From: SIG440 sp045591035 | GTDB taxonomy: Bacteria > Bacillota > Clostridia > Monoglobales > Monoglobaceae | Assembly: GCA_045591035.1 (NCBI GenBank) | Contig: JAZNSG010000022.1 | Coordinates: 1-48,456 of the forward strand | Length of the DNA stretch: 48,456 bases | Direction: 5' to 3' | In this document: positions 7,613 to 16,170 of the stretch, one piece after another | How the letters are laid out: each line of letters starts with the position of its first letter | Numbering within the stretch: position 1 is the stretch's first letter | The notes under the pieces: model-generated | What the model was told of the DNA's origin: nothing | Databases searched by the model: none | What the model saw: only the letters and a program-made list of their open reading frames with translations | Position numbers and translations under genes: made by a program

Positions 7613-7676
7613 TCCCGTTCACCCCACAGTATTTATCAGTTTAAGATATGTTTTTGTTTAAAAGTTTTGTTTCAAC

Positions 7677-7889
7677 TTATTTTTTTGGACTGTCAGTAAG
7701 ACCAAGAATATAGTCGGTCGAGACATTGTAAAACTTGGCAAGGGTAATAAGTGCAGAGGAAGGTATTTCCCGGTAGCCTTTTTCGTACAAAGAGTATTGC
7801 TGTTGTGTAATGAAAAGTATTTCTGCTATTTGCTTTTGCGTTTTGTCATTATCTTCGCGCAAATCTCTTAATCTTGGATAATATGCCAT
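7677..7889 (-). CDS. Small Xre-family regulator D
   Basis: A 70-residue mini-repressor (TQKQIAEILFITQQQYSLYE; end STDYILGLTDSPKK). The ATG at 7889 is chosen because GGGGTG sits 6 nt upstream; an extension six codons upstream would read through that site and the operator. It diverges from a 77-residue gene, with palindromic operators in between, and so probably represses itself and that gene. Confidence 0.88.
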   Translation of the reverse strand: MAYYPRLRDLREDNDKTQKQIAEILFITQQQYSLYEKGYREIPSSALITLAKFYNVSTDYILGLTDSPKK

Positions 7890-7900
7890 ATTAACACCCC

Positions 7901-7976
7901 AATACATTCGTTTAAATGTATTGACAGTTTAACACGATTATAATATAATAATTTAAAACAACATTCATTTGAATGT
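7901..7976. promoter_or_regulatory. Paired palindromic operators between Xre D and the 77-residue gene
   Basis: Site 1 at 7901-7922 has 8-bp arms AATACATT / AATGTATT. Site 2 at 7961-7976 has 6-bp arms ACATTC / GAATGT. The 16-bp cores (7903-7918 and 7961-7976) agree at 14 of 16 positions. Site 1 abuts the plus-strand -35; site 2 covers the likely -35 of the minus promoter. Confidence 0.72.
7921..7949 (+). promoter_or_regulatory. Perfect-consensus sigma-A promoter
   Basis: TTGACA, 17 bp, TATAAT, driving the 77-residue gene. Such an exact promoter next to repressor sites suggests a tightly held, strongly inducible transcript. Confidence 0.85.
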
Positions 7977-7989
7977 AGATGGAGGAGTT

Positions 7990-8223
7990 ATGAAAATTAA
8001 AACCGAACTGATAAAAGGACATATAAAAGACGTAGTTTTGAGTCAAATGACAGATTTTGAAATTGATGAGAGTAAGGTGGCGGACACACGTGCTGTTTGT
8101 GCTTTGAGAGAAATACAAGAGGTTTTGGCAAAGGATGAGAAAGACGATTTTTTGATAGTTGATGAAATTGTGAAGATTTTTATGAAATATGAGCTTGATT
8201 TCGGCACTTGCCACGATTTTTAA
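7990..8223 (+). CDS. Uncharacterised 77-residue protein
   Basis: Not recognised. It is a soluble, acidic protein with predicted helical stretches (DTRAVCALREIQEVLAKDE and LIVDEIVKIFMKYEL) and two cysteines. The ATG at 7990 has GGAGGA 5 nt upstream; an in-frame TTG at 7969 lies inside the operator. It is the only gene read from the Xre-D-controlled consensus promoter and the next gene converges, so it is the sole plus-strand target of that switch. Confidence 0.7.
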   Translation: MKIKTELIKGHIKDVVLSQMTDFEIDESKVADTRAVCALREIQEVLAKDEKDDFLIVDEIVKIFMKYELDFGTCHDF

Positions 8224-8227
8224 AGGC

Positions 8228-8674
8228 TTAGAGTATCTTAATGAAATAATAAATAAGTCCAAGGATAATTGAAGTGTTTATTCCATAGACGAGGACGGGC
8301 CCTGCCACAACAAACATCTTTGAAGCAAGACCAAGGATAAGTCCCTCCCGGCGAAATTCCATGGCGGGAGAAACAACTGCGTTAGCAAAGCCCGTTATGG
8401 GAACAAGTGTACCTGCTCCCGCAAATTTTGCAATTTTATGATAAAGATTAAGTGCGGTTAAAAGTGCGCCAAGAAATACCATAGTTATGGGAACTGCGGT
8501 TTTGACCAGCTCTTCCGAAAGATTAAAAACATTTTTATAAAGCTCTGAAAAGGCCTGACCGATTGTACAGATTATACCGCCAACCACAAACGCAAAAAGA
8601 ATGTTCTTCCAGATTGGACTGTTGGGAGATTTCTTTTCAATGTATTTTTTATATTCTGATTTGGTATATTTCAT
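8228..8674 (-). CDS. spoVAC: Stage V sporulation protein AC
   Basis: A 148-residue integral membrane protein of the SpoVA channel family, which moves Ca-dipicolinate into and out of spores. Several hydrophobic segments are visible, with the family signatures FVVGGIICTIGQ, FLGALLTAL and GTLVPITGFANAVVSPAMEF. The ATG at 8674 follows GAAAGGA. Unusually, spoVAD and spoVAE are not adjacent: the genes on both sides are unrelated. A sigma-G-type promoter could not be assigned. Confidence 0.93.
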   Translation of the reverse strand: MKYTKSEYKKYIEKKSPNSPIWKNILFAFVVGGIICTIGQAFSELYKNVFNLSEELVKTAVPITMVFLGALLTALNLYHKIAKFAGAGTLVPITGFANAVVSPAMEFRREGLILGLASKMFVVAGPVLVYGINTSIILGLIYYFIKIL

Positions 8675-8737
8675 ATTATCAATCCTTTCGTTTTTCCTTA
8701 GTATCTGCACATTTTGAAAGATTAAACAAAAAAATAC

Positions 8738-8817
8738 ATATATTGTGTTTTTTTGTATTGACAAACCCGATTTTTTACTATATAATGGTGTTACGTCTTA
8801 AAATAAACACAATATAT
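8738..8817. promoter_or_regulatory. Pair of NrdR-box-like sites around the nrdD promoter
   Basis: ATATATTGTGT at 8738-8748 is the exact reverse complement of ACACAATATAT at 8807-8817. Both match one side of the known NrdR box (acaCwAtATaTwGtgt), and they flank the promoter. NrdR represses ribonucleotide reductase genes when dATP is high. Confidence 0.6.
8758..8786 (+). promoter_or_regulatory. Consensus promoter of nrdDG
   Basis: TTGACA, 17 bp, TATAAT, about 60 bp upstream of the nrdD start. Confidence 0.85.
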
Positions 8818-8851
8818 GGGTTTGGATATATACGCAAGGAGGAAGCGAAAA

Positions 8852-11026
8852 ATGAAGATTATTAAGAGAAATGGAGCCGAAGAGAACTTTAACGAGGAGA
8901 AAATTCTCGTTGCTATTACAAAGGCAAACGAGTCTGTGCCCGAGGATGTGAGAATGACCGAACTTCAGATAAAAAGAATTACTGAGTCGGTGGTTATTGC
9001 CTGTGAGGCGCTGGGTCGTGCTCCCTCAGTTGAAGAAATTCAGGACCTTGTTGAACGAAAGATTATGGCTCACGGAGCGTTTGAGGTTGCAAAAAGCTAC
9101 ATAACATATCGCTATACCCGTTCCTTGGCACGTAAGAGCAACACAACGGATAACAAAATTCTGTCTCTTATTGAGTGCTGTAATGAGGAGGCAAAGCAGG
9201 AGAATGCAAACAAGAATCCTGTTGTTAACTCAACACAAAGAGACTATATGGCAGGTGAGGTTTCACGAGACATAACAAATCGAATTTTGCTTCCTAAAGA
9301 TATTGTTGATGCCCACAACGAGGGTATTATCCATTTCCACGATTCGGACTATTTTGCTCAGCATATGCATAACTGTGATTTGGTTAACCTTGAGGATATG
9401 CTCCAGAACGGAACTGTTATTACAGGCACTCTTATTGAACGTCCTCATAGCTTTTCTATTGCTTGTAATATTGCAACCCAGATTATAGCTCAGGTTGCAT
9501 CAAATCAGTACGGCGGACAGTCTATTTCACTTACACATCTTGCTCCCTTTGTTCAGGTGTCACGTGAAAAATTCCGCAACTCCATTATCGAAGAGATGAA
9601 AAATCTTGGCATTGAAATCTCGGAAGAGCAACTTGCTGAAATGGCTGAACAGCGTGTGCGTGAAGAAATTCGCCGTGGTGTTCAGACCATTCAGTATCAG
9701 GTTGTTACATTGCTTACCACAAATGGTCAGGCTCCGTTCATTACGGTGTTTATGTATCTTGGCGAGGCAAAGGATGAACAGACAAAGCACGACCTTGCGA
9801 TGATTATTGAAGAGGTTTTGCACCAAAGATGCCAGGGCGTTAAAAACGAAAAAGGAATTTGGGTTACACCTGCATTCCCGAAGCTCATATACGTTCTTGA
9901 AGAAGATAATATTCACGAGGATTCAAAATATTGGTACCTGACCGAGCTTGCGGCAAAATGTACCGCAAAGCGTATGGTTCCCGACTATATTTCTGAAAAG
10001 AAAATGCTTGAACTCAAGGTGGACAAAAACGGCAACGGACAATGCTATACCTGTATGGGTTGCCGAAGCTTCCTTACCACCTATGTGGATGAAAACGGAA
10101 ATCCAAAGTACTATGGAAGATTTAACCAGGGCGTTGTTACCATAAACCTCGTTGATGTGGCATTGTCTTCAGGTGGTGACAAGGAGAAGTTCTGGAAGAT
10201 TTTTGACGAGAGACTTGAGCTTTGCCATCGTGCGCTTATGTGTCGTCACGAAAGACTCAAAGGCACACTTTCGGATGCGGCTCCCATACTTTGGCAGTAT
10301 GGTGCACTGGCTCGTCTCAAAAAGGGAGAACCCATTGATAAGCTGCTCTTTGGCGGTTACTCAACAATTTCTCTTGGGTATGCAGGTCTTTATGAGTGTG
10401 TTAAATACATGACCGGAAAGAGTCATACAGACCCGTCGGCAACACCCTTTGCCCTTGATGTTATGGAAAAAATGAATGAGGCTTGTCGTGGTTGGAAGGC
10501 TGAACATAACATTGACTTTAGTCTCTACGGTACACCCCTTGAGTCAACAACCTACAAGTTTGCAAAGTGTTTGCAGAAGAGATTTGGCGTTATCAAGGAC
10601 GTAACAGACAAGGGTTATATCACAAACAGTTATCATGTTCACGTGGGTGAGGAAATTGATGCCTTTGAAAAGCTTCGTTTTGAGGCACAGTTCCAGCATT
10701 TGTCACCCGGCGGTGCAATAAGTTATATTGAAGTTCCCGATATGCAGGATAACATTGAGGCGGTTCTTCAGGTTATGAAGTTCATTTATGACAACATTAT
10801 CTACGCAGAACTGAACACAAAATCGGACTATTGTCAGGAATGTGGTTATGACGGCGAGATACTTATTGTTGAAGAGGACGGAAAACTGCTCTGGGAGTGT
10901 CCCAATTGCGGAAACCGTGACCAGGACAAAATGAATGTAGCACGTCGTACCTGTGGATATATTGGCACACAATACTGGAATCAGGGCAGAACTCAGGAAA
11001 TAAAGGAAAGGGTTCTTCACCTGTAA
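8852..11026 (+). CDS. nrdD: Anaerobic ribonucleoside-triphosphate reductase
   Basis: A 724-residue glycyl-radical enzyme that reduces NTPs to dNTPs without oxygen. Residues 1 to about 95 form the ATP-cone regulatory domain (KIIKRNGAEENF, ITYRYTR). The catalytic barrel follows, then a C-terminal zinc site (CQECGYDG and CPNCGNRD) and the glycyl-radical loop RRTCGYIGTQYWNQGR. Length and motif order are normal. The ATG at 8852 has AAGGAGGA 8 nt upstream. nrdG follows 16 bp later, so activase and reductase are made together. Confidence 0.97.
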   Translation: MKIIKRNGAEENFNEEKILVAITKANESVPEDVRMTELQIKRITESVVIACEALGRAPSVEEIQDLVERKIMAHGAFEVAKSYITYRYTRSLARKSNTTDNKILSLIECCNEEAKQENANKNPVVNSTQRDYMAGEVSRDITNRILLPKDIVDAHNEGIIHFHDSDYFAQHMHNCDLVNLEDMLQNGTVITGTLIERPHSFSIACNIATQIIAQVASNQYGGQSISLTHLAPFVQVSREKFRNSIIEEMKNLGIEISEEQLAEMAEQRVREEIRRGVQTIQYQVVTLLTTNGQAPFITVFMYLGEAKDEQTKHDLAMIIEEVLHQRCQGVKNEKGIWVTPAFPKLIYVLEEDNIHEDSKYWYLTELAAKCTAKRMVPDYISEKKMLELKVDKNGNGQCYTCMGCRSFLTTYVDENGNPKYYGRFNQGVVTINLVDVALSSGGDKEKFWKIFDERLELCHRALMCRHERLKGTLSDAAPILWQYGALARLKKGEPIDKLLFGGYSTISLGYAGLYECVKYMTGKSHTDPSATPFALDVMEKMNEACRGWKAEHNIDFSLYGTPLESTTYKFAKCLQKRFGVIKDVTDKGYITNSYHVHVGEEIDAFEKLRFEAQFQHLSPGGAISYIEVPDMQDNIEAVLQVMKFIYDNIIYAELNTKSDYCQECGYDGEILIVEEDGKLLWECPNCGNRDQDKMNVARRTCGYIGTQYWNQGRTQEIKERVLHL

Positions 11027-11042
11027 AAAAAGAGGCAGAAAA

Positions 11043-11579
11043 ATGAATTACGGTCAAATTAAGAATTGCGATATTGCCAACGGCGAAGGGGTGCGAGTCA
11101 CCCTTTTCGTTTCGGGATGCACGAATTGTTGTGAAGGCTGCTTTCAGCCCGAAACCTGGGATTTTGGTTATGGAGAGCCATTCACCAAGGAAACCGAGGA
11201 CAAACTTTTGGGGATGCTTGAACCGGGCTTCATAAATGGATTGACGCTTCTTGGCGGTGAGCCTTTTGAACCTGAAAACCAACGGGCGCTTCTGCCTTTT
11301 GTAAAAAGGGTTAAAGAAAGATTTCCCGAAAAAACCATCTGGGCGTTTTCGGGGTTCACTCTTGAACGATTGAGAGAGGATGAACCTCACCCAAGGTGCG
11401 AGGCGACTGATGAGCTTTTGAGCATGATTGATGTTCTTGTGGACGGAAAGTTTGAAAAGGAAAAGAAGAATATAACACTTAGATTCAGGGGTTCTGAAAA
11501 TCAACGTATTATTGATTTGCCGAAAACCTTCAAAGAAGGTAAAATCGTACTTTGGGACGATAATCGCGGAAGAAAATAA
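11043..11579 (+). CDS. nrdG: Anaerobic ribonucleoside-triphosphate reductase-activating protein
   Basis: A 178-residue radical-SAM enzyme that installs the glycyl radical on NrdD. The cluster motif C26-x3-C30-x2-C33 is visible (SGCTNCCEGCFQ), as are the GGEP SAM contact (LLGGEPFEP) and the family's short length. Second gene of the nrdDG operon; ends in a terminator. Confidence 0.96.
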   Translation: MNYGQIKNCDIANGEGVRVTLFVSGCTNCCEGCFQPETWDFGYGEPFTKETEDKLLGMLEPGFINGLTLLGGEPFEPENQRALLPFVKRVKERFPEKTIWAFSGFTLERLREDEPHPRCEATDELLSMIDVLVDGKFEKEKKNITLRFRGSENQRIIDLPKTFKEGKIVLWDDNRGRK

Positions 11580-11581
11580 AG

Positions 11582-11608
11582 AAAAAGGTGGCTTTTGCCA
11601 CCTTTTTT
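11582..11608 (+). terminator. Terminator shared by nrdG and the converging dehydrogenase gene
   Basis: AAAAGGTGGC / GCCACCTTTT with a TTTT loop and T-run; the stop codon of the minus-strand gene overlaps its end. Confidence 0.88.
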
Positions 11609-12542
11609 AGTTTACTGTGTTTATTGGGTGTCCCTCAAGAAATGCTTTAAGACTTGATACAGCAATATCCATAAGCCTTTGCCGGGTTTCACGGGGAGCC
11701 CAGGCGATATGGGGGGTTATATAACAGTTTTTTGCTGAAAGCAGGGGATTATCTGCCTTTGGAGGCTCGGATGAAAGAACGTCTACACCTGCTGCCAGAA
11801 CCTTGCCTGAATTCAGCGCATCAGCCAGGTCGGCTTCGCAAACAAGACCACCCCGGGCGGTGTTTATAATAACCACGCCGTCTTTCATTTTGTTTATGCT
11901 CTTGTGATTTATGAGGTTGGCATTGTCAGCAGTAAGAGGACAATGGAGAGAAATTATATCAGAGTTTTCAAAAACAGTGTCAATGTCACAGCAGCCCTCT
12001 TTTGGATGAGCGGCACAGGCAAGAACTTTCATACCAAAGGCATCAGCTATTTTGGCAACAGCCTGACCAATCTGGCCATATCCGATTATACCAAGAGTTT
12101 TGCCCTTAAGCTCCCAAAGGGGATGAAGCCAATAACAAAAATCGGGGCAGTTGGTCCATCCGCCGTCTTTCACGTGTTCATTATGCCCTGAGACATCACA
12201 GAAAACATTGAGAATGTGGGCAAACACAAACTGAGCAACCGAGTCTGTGCTGTAAGAAGGGATATTGCACACAACAATCCCACGTTCTTTTGCTGCTTTC
12301 ACATCAATTGTGTTATATCCGGTGGCAAGAACACCAATGTATTTCATATTTTTGCAGCTGTCCATAATTTCAGCAGTTATAAAGGTCTTGTTGGTGATGA
12401 CTATTTCAGCATCGCCAATGCGCTTTATCATATCTTCGGGACTTGTTCTTGGATAAAGGGTGAAATCTCCAAGAGACTTTATCTCACTCCAATCCAAATC
12501 GCCCGGATTAAGTGCGTTCCCGTCAAGAACAACAATTTTCAC
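11607..12542 (-). CDS. D-2-hydroxyacid dehydrogenase family protein
   Basis: A 311-residue NAD-dependent oxidoreductase resembling glycerate/hydroxypyruvate dehydrogenases. The Rossmann motif is LGIIGYGQIGQAVA. The catalytic trio is seen as NTARGGLV (Arg), DVLSSEPP (Glu) and ITPHIAWAP (His). It starts at GTG behind AAAGGA. It diverges from the DeoR/FGGY-kinase operon and may belong to the same sugar or sugar-acid route, which is inferred from position only. The substrate cannot be read from sequence. Confidence 0.9.
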   Translation of the reverse strand: MKIVVLDGNALNPGDLDWSEIKSLGDFTLYPRTSPEDMIKRIGDAEIVITNKTFITAEIMDSCKNMKYIGVLATGYNTIDVKAAKERGIVVCNIPSYSTDSVAQFVFAHILNVFCDVSGHNEHVKDGGWTNCPDFCYWLHPLWELKGKTLGIIGYGQIGQAVAKIADAFGMKVLACAAHPKEGCCDIDTVFENSDIISLHCPLTADNANLINHKSINKMKDGVVIINTARGGLVCEADLADALNSGKVLAAGVDVLSSEPPKADNPLLSAKNCYITPHIAWAPRETRQRLMDIAVSSLKAFLEGHPINTVN

Positions 12543-12637
12543 AAGAATCAGTCCTTTCCTTTAAATTGCTATCTTAATTTTATCATAAATCAACAGAAAA
12601 GTCGATAGAAAATGAGAAATATTTAAAAGATTAAGGC

Positions 12638-12666
12638 TTGAAACCCGATAAAAAGTTTGGTATAAT
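12638..12666 (+). promoter_or_regulatory. Promoter of the DeoR-kinase operon
   Basis: TTGAAA, 17 bp, TATAAT, about 45 bp before the regulator start. An imperfect AGGG...CCCT dyad just downstream could be an operator. Confidence 0.75.
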
Positions 12667-12711
12667 AAATTTTATATAGGGTGAATTATGCCCTGAAAGG
12701 AATATAATAAA

Positions 12712-13512
12712 ATGGATACATATGAAAGAAAACAAAAAATTCTTGAACTGCTCAACCGGGACGGACGAGTGAAAGTTAGCGAACTGAGCCGGATTTTTGG
12801 CGTGTCAGAGGTTACAATACGTATGGACCTTGCGGACCTTGAGGCGCAGGATGCCTTGTCAAGGGTCCATGGCGGAGCCATAAGCTCGTATAAAAGCTAT
12901 TACAGTATGAGTCTTCAACAAAGGTTGTCCTCTAATCAGGAGCTGAAACAGTGTATAGCAAAACGGGCTGTGGAGATGATTGAAGAAAACGACACGGTTA
13001 TGTTCAATTCAGGCACAACAACACTCTCGGTTTTTCGCGCAATACCTCCGCGGATGAGCCTGAGCATTGTTACAAATTCCCTGGAAATTGCATCAGAAGC
13101 CGGAGCAAATCCAAACTTTAATGTTATTCTTCTTGGCGGACTGGTGAATGGGAAGTATCGGTTTGTTTATGGTGATGATGCAAATCTTCAGCTTGAACGT
13201 TACCACGCAAACAAGCTGTTTTTGTCGGTGGACGGTATAACAACCCAGACGGGATTTACCACCTTTTATGACAGAGAGGCGGAGGTTGACAGACTTATGC
13301 TTGAGCACTCGGCAATGAAAATAATTGTTGCGGATTCCACAAAAATCGGAAGGACAGCTTTTACTCATATTGCTGATTTGGACGAAGCGGATTATATTAT
13401 CACCACCGATGCTGTGGGTATTGAGGATGATATCAAAGAAATAAAAAAGACAGTCAGAAATACCATACTTGCGAAAGATCGAGACCTTTCGGGAAAGAGA
13501 AAACATATATGA
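12712..13512 (+). CDS. DeoR/GlpR-family transcriptional regulator
   Basis: A 266-residue sugar-phosphate-responsive repressor. The N-terminal winged HTH (RKQKILELLNRDGRVKVSEL, VTIRMDLADLE) is followed by the DeoRC effector domain with NSGTTT (phosphate-binding, about residue 101), TNS and DSTKIG. The protein overlaps the FGGY kinase by 4 nt (ATGA), so the two are translationally coupled. The kinase's phosphorylated product is the probable effector, which is an inference from this pairing. Confidence 0.92.
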   Translation: MDTYERKQKILELLNRDGRVKVSELSRIFGVSEVTIRMDLADLEAQDALSRVHGGAISSYKSYYSMSLQQRLSSNQELKQCIAKRAVEMIEENDTVMFNSGTTTLSVFRAIPPRMSLSIVTNSLEIASEAGANPNFNVILLGGLVNGKYRFVYGDDANLQLERYHANKLFLSVDGITTQTGFTTFYDREAEVDRLMLEHSAMKIIVADSTKIGRTAFTHIADLDEADYIITTDAVGIEDDIKEIKKTVRNTILAKDRDLSGKRKHI

Positions 13513-14909
13513 AATACTTACTTGGTGTAGACATAGGAACAACCTCATTAAAGGCTGGGGTGTTTGACGAAAATGCAAAACCCGTAAAGTCTGTTACAAA
13601 GGACTATACCCTTGAGGTGCATGATGATTTTGTTGAGTTTCCGGCAGAAAAATACTGGGAGCTGTTTTCTGAGGCGGTTGACGAGTTAGCCGCTGAGTTC
13701 GATATATCGGCTATGAGTGTTGATACTCAATGTGAAACATTTATTATAACTGATGCTGACGGTGTGCCCCTTTCAAACGGCGTGGTCTGGCTTGATAACA
13801 GGGCGACAAAACAAGCGGAGGAGCTTTCAAAAAGGTTCGGAGAAAGAACGGTTTATGAAAAAACCGGCCAGCCTGAAATTACAGCGACCTGGCCTGCCAG
13901 CAAACTTCTTTGGTTCCGGGAGGAAAAACCCGAGATTTTTACCAAGATAAAAAAAGTGTTTTTGCTTGAGGATTACTTGCTTTACAGAATGACCGGAAGG
14001 TTTGTAACAGAGCAAACTCTTCAGTCTTCAACTTTATATTTTGACATAAAAGCTCTTGATTGGTGGCAGGAAATGCTTGATTTTATTGGCCTCGATAAAG
14101 ATTGTTTGCCTGAAATTCTGCCCAGCGGTACGGTTGTTGGTGAATATAAGGGAATTACCGTTGTGACCGGAGCCATTGACCAGATTGCAGGGGCAATCGG
14201 CGCCGGAATTGTGCGGCGGGGCGTTGTCAGCGAAATGACGGGAACTACTATGGTGGTTTTTGTTCCATCACAAAATGTTCCTGAGTTCAATCCGGACAGC
14301 AAAATACCTTGTCATGTAAATTTTGATGGCAAATACTGCTTGTTGTCGTGGACGCCAACGGTGGGGATTGCGCTTAAGTGGTTCAAAAATAATTTCTGTG
14401 AGAACTTTAGCTTCAAAGAACTTGATGAAATGGCAGAAAAGGTTGAACCGGGCAGTGCGGGATTAACGTTTATTCCTTATCTTTGCGGTTCGACTATGCC
14501 GAAATACAATCCTGATGCAAGGGGCGTTTTTTATGGGCTTACGATGGAACATACAAGAGCTCATGCTGTGAGAAGTATTTTAGAGGCTGTTTCGTGCATG
14601 CTTAAAGGAAATCTTGATTACCTTGGGCTCGATTGTGAGGAAATCAGGACTATGGGCGGTGGCGCTTCAAGTCCTCTTTGGTGCCAGATTAAGGCTGATA
14701 TGACGGGAAAACGGATTGTTACTTTGGAAAATGATGAAACTGCGTGTCTTGGCTCTGCTATTTTGGCCGGAGTTGCAACCGGGGTTTTTGAAAGCGTTGA
14801 GAAAGCCTGTGATATGGCTGTGAAAACAAAAAAGGTTTACATCCCAAGCGGTGCGGACTATACAGAATGTTATTCGAGATATTGTGAGCTTGACGAGAAA
14901 TTGTTCTAA
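13509..14909 (+). CDS. FGGY-family carbohydrate kinase
   Basis: A 466-residue sugar kinase of the xylulokinase/glycerol-kinase superfamily. The first phosphate loop LLGVDIGTTSLKAG opens the protein. The substrate-side segment VVWLDNRA and the second domain motifs VTGAIDQIAGAIGAG, MTGTTMVV and MGGGASSPLWCQIKADMTGK are all present. The substrate is not clear: no isomerase, aldolase or permease lies beside it. Regulation by the coupled DeoR protein is likely. A terminator follows. Confidence 0.9.
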   Translation: MKYLLGVDIGTTSLKAGVFDENAKPVKSVTKDYTLEVHDDFVEFPAEKYWELFSEAVDELAAEFDISAMSVDTQCETFIITDADGVPLSNGVVWLDNRATKQAEELSKRFGERTVYEKTGQPEITATWPASKLLWFREEKPEIFTKIKKVFLLEDYLLYRMTGRFVTEQTLQSSTLYFDIKALDWWQEMLDFIGLDKDCLPEILPSGTVVGEYKGITVVTGAIDQIAGAIGAGIVRRGVVSEMTGTTMVVFVPSQNVPEFNPDSKIPCHVNFDGKYCLLSWTPTVGIALKWFKNNFCENFSFKELDEMAEKVEPGSAGLTFIPYLCGSTMPKYNPDARGVFYGLTMEHTRAHAVRSILEAVSCMLKGNLDYLGLDCEEIRTMGGGASSPLWCQIKADMTGKRIVTLENDETACLGSAILAGVATGVFESVEKACDMAVKTKKVYIPSGADYTECYSRYCELDEKLF

Positions 14910-14916
14910 AGAAAAG

Positions 14917-14946
14917 AGGCAGTGGACAAAGTCCACTGCCTTTTTA
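14917..14946 (+). terminator. Bidirectional terminator after the FGGY kinase
   Basis: AGGCAGTGGAC / GTCCACTGCCT with an AAA loop and T-runs on both sides; also close to the end of the converging nucleotidyltransferase gene. Confidence 0.9.
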
Positions 14947-14960
14947 TTCTAAAGAATTTG

Positions 14961-16127
14961 TTAGTATATATTATCTGATAGTCCGACTTTTTTGCAATGT
15001 TCTTCAAAGGTTGTCAGTTGTTCCTGGTTTACCTTGCGGATTTGTGAAAAACCGCGTATTTCATCCTGACGGGAGAAAAGTATTTTGAAAATTCGGATTA
15101 TTGAAAATATGGGGTACAAATAGGGATGTTTTTTCAAAATCGGGTACAGGTACATTACACCTTCAAAGGTTGGGAAAATCTTGCGTAAAACAATCTTTGC
15201 AGCAGTCGTAGCTGTTGACCCTTTGGCGTTTTTGCTGACGTTTGCAATGTTTCTTTGGGAGACTGAGCCATAGGCTCCGCTTTTAAGGATAAACATTTCC
15301 ATTTCTGAAATGACTTTATCTGGTTTGACCGGAGTATCAGAGAACCAATGCTTCGCCAAAGAAAGAAGCAATTCGGAAAATTTTGAAATGTTCATAACCT
15401 CAAGCTCACGATTTATGTAATCCCAATCCAGAGGTTGCTTGATTTGTACATATATATCCGCAATATGTTTGATGCCTATGCCGCCGTCTATGTAGTGTCT
15501 TGCGATATGTGCCACTGAATAAACATAAGAATCTTCCGGGCTCATTGAGAAAATGTTTTTGTAGCCGGGGAGAACTTTTGCAAACCTCCAGCAGTTTTCG
15601 TAATATCTGTAGTTGACCTTGTAGTTTGCCGGAACCAGTGTTTTGTGAAGTTCAATAACAAGCTGGGGACCGGAAAAGATGACCTCGTGAATTGTTTCGT
15701 GTTCAAGGGAAAAACCAAGCTCACCGAGAATCTGAGATATAGACTCAATATGCTCTTTATCCACGAGAATATCCGTATCAGTCATATATCTGAGGCTTGG
15801 GGAGGGATACAGATTTTTAATAAAATATCCTTTAAGGGGCATGGCGCGAAGCCCTGCTTTATCCATACGTGAAAGGAATTCACCAATGAGAATTTCCTGA
15901 GTTGCTTCCCGTGCCATGCTGCGGTTTTTTTCGTATATAAATTTTTTGGCTGTATCTTCAGGCATCCCGGCAAGAACATTCGGGCACGAACCAACAAACG
16001 CAGCAAGGTGATGACCTTTCGAAAAACTGTAAAGCTTTTCAAAATCAACAGCCTGGGCGCTTTGAAGGTCAGAAAATTCGGTTTGGTTTAAAACCGAGCG
16101 GATGGTTTTCAGCAAAAAATTTATCAT
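14961..16127 (-). CDS. Uncharacterised nucleotidyltransferase-fold protein (NTP_transf_5-like)
   Basis: A 388-residue protein resembling the Pfam NTP_transf_5 family. The core motif is LKGYFIKNLYPSPSLRYMTD followed by TDILV, with the acidic pair of the nucleotidyltransferase fold. Then come GPQLVIELHKTL and a helical C-terminal half with VAHIARH. Family members occur in surface polysaccharide and peptide-modification clusters, but no activity is established that I know of. It lies 43 bp downstream of the EpsG gene on the same strand and probably shares its promoter, which favours an exopolysaccharide role. Confidence 0.72.
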   Translation of the reverse strand: MINFLLKTIRSVLNQTEFSDLQSAQAVDFEKLYSFSKGHHLAAFVGSCPNVLAGMPEDTAKKFIYEKNRSMAREATQEILIGEFLSRMDKAGLRAMPLKGYFIKNLYPSPSLRYMTDTDILVDKEHIESISQILGELGFSLEHETIHEVIFSGPQLVIELHKTLVPANYKVNYRYYENCWRFAKVLPGYKNIFSMSPEDSYVYSVAHIARHYIDGGIGIKHIADIYVQIKQPLDWDYINRELEVMNISKFSELLLSLAKHWFSDTPVKPDKVISEMEMFILKSGAYGSVSQRNIANVSKNAKGSTATTAAKIVLRKIFPTFEGVMYLYPILKKHPYLYPIFSIIRIFKILFSRQDEIRGFSQIRKVNQEQLTTFEEHCKKVGLSDNIY

Positions 16128-16170
16128 ACAGATAGCTCCTATAGGGGAAATTTTATATAAGGCTTCATAA

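Noticed and set aside
8563..8865. 100-codon plus-strand frame ahead of nrdD
   Set aside because: Runs through spoVAC antisense and the nrdD promoter; translation has no domain character.
10863..11504. 213-codon minus-strand frame across nrdD and nrdG
   Set aside because: Antisense to two well-identified genes and without a recognisable domain.
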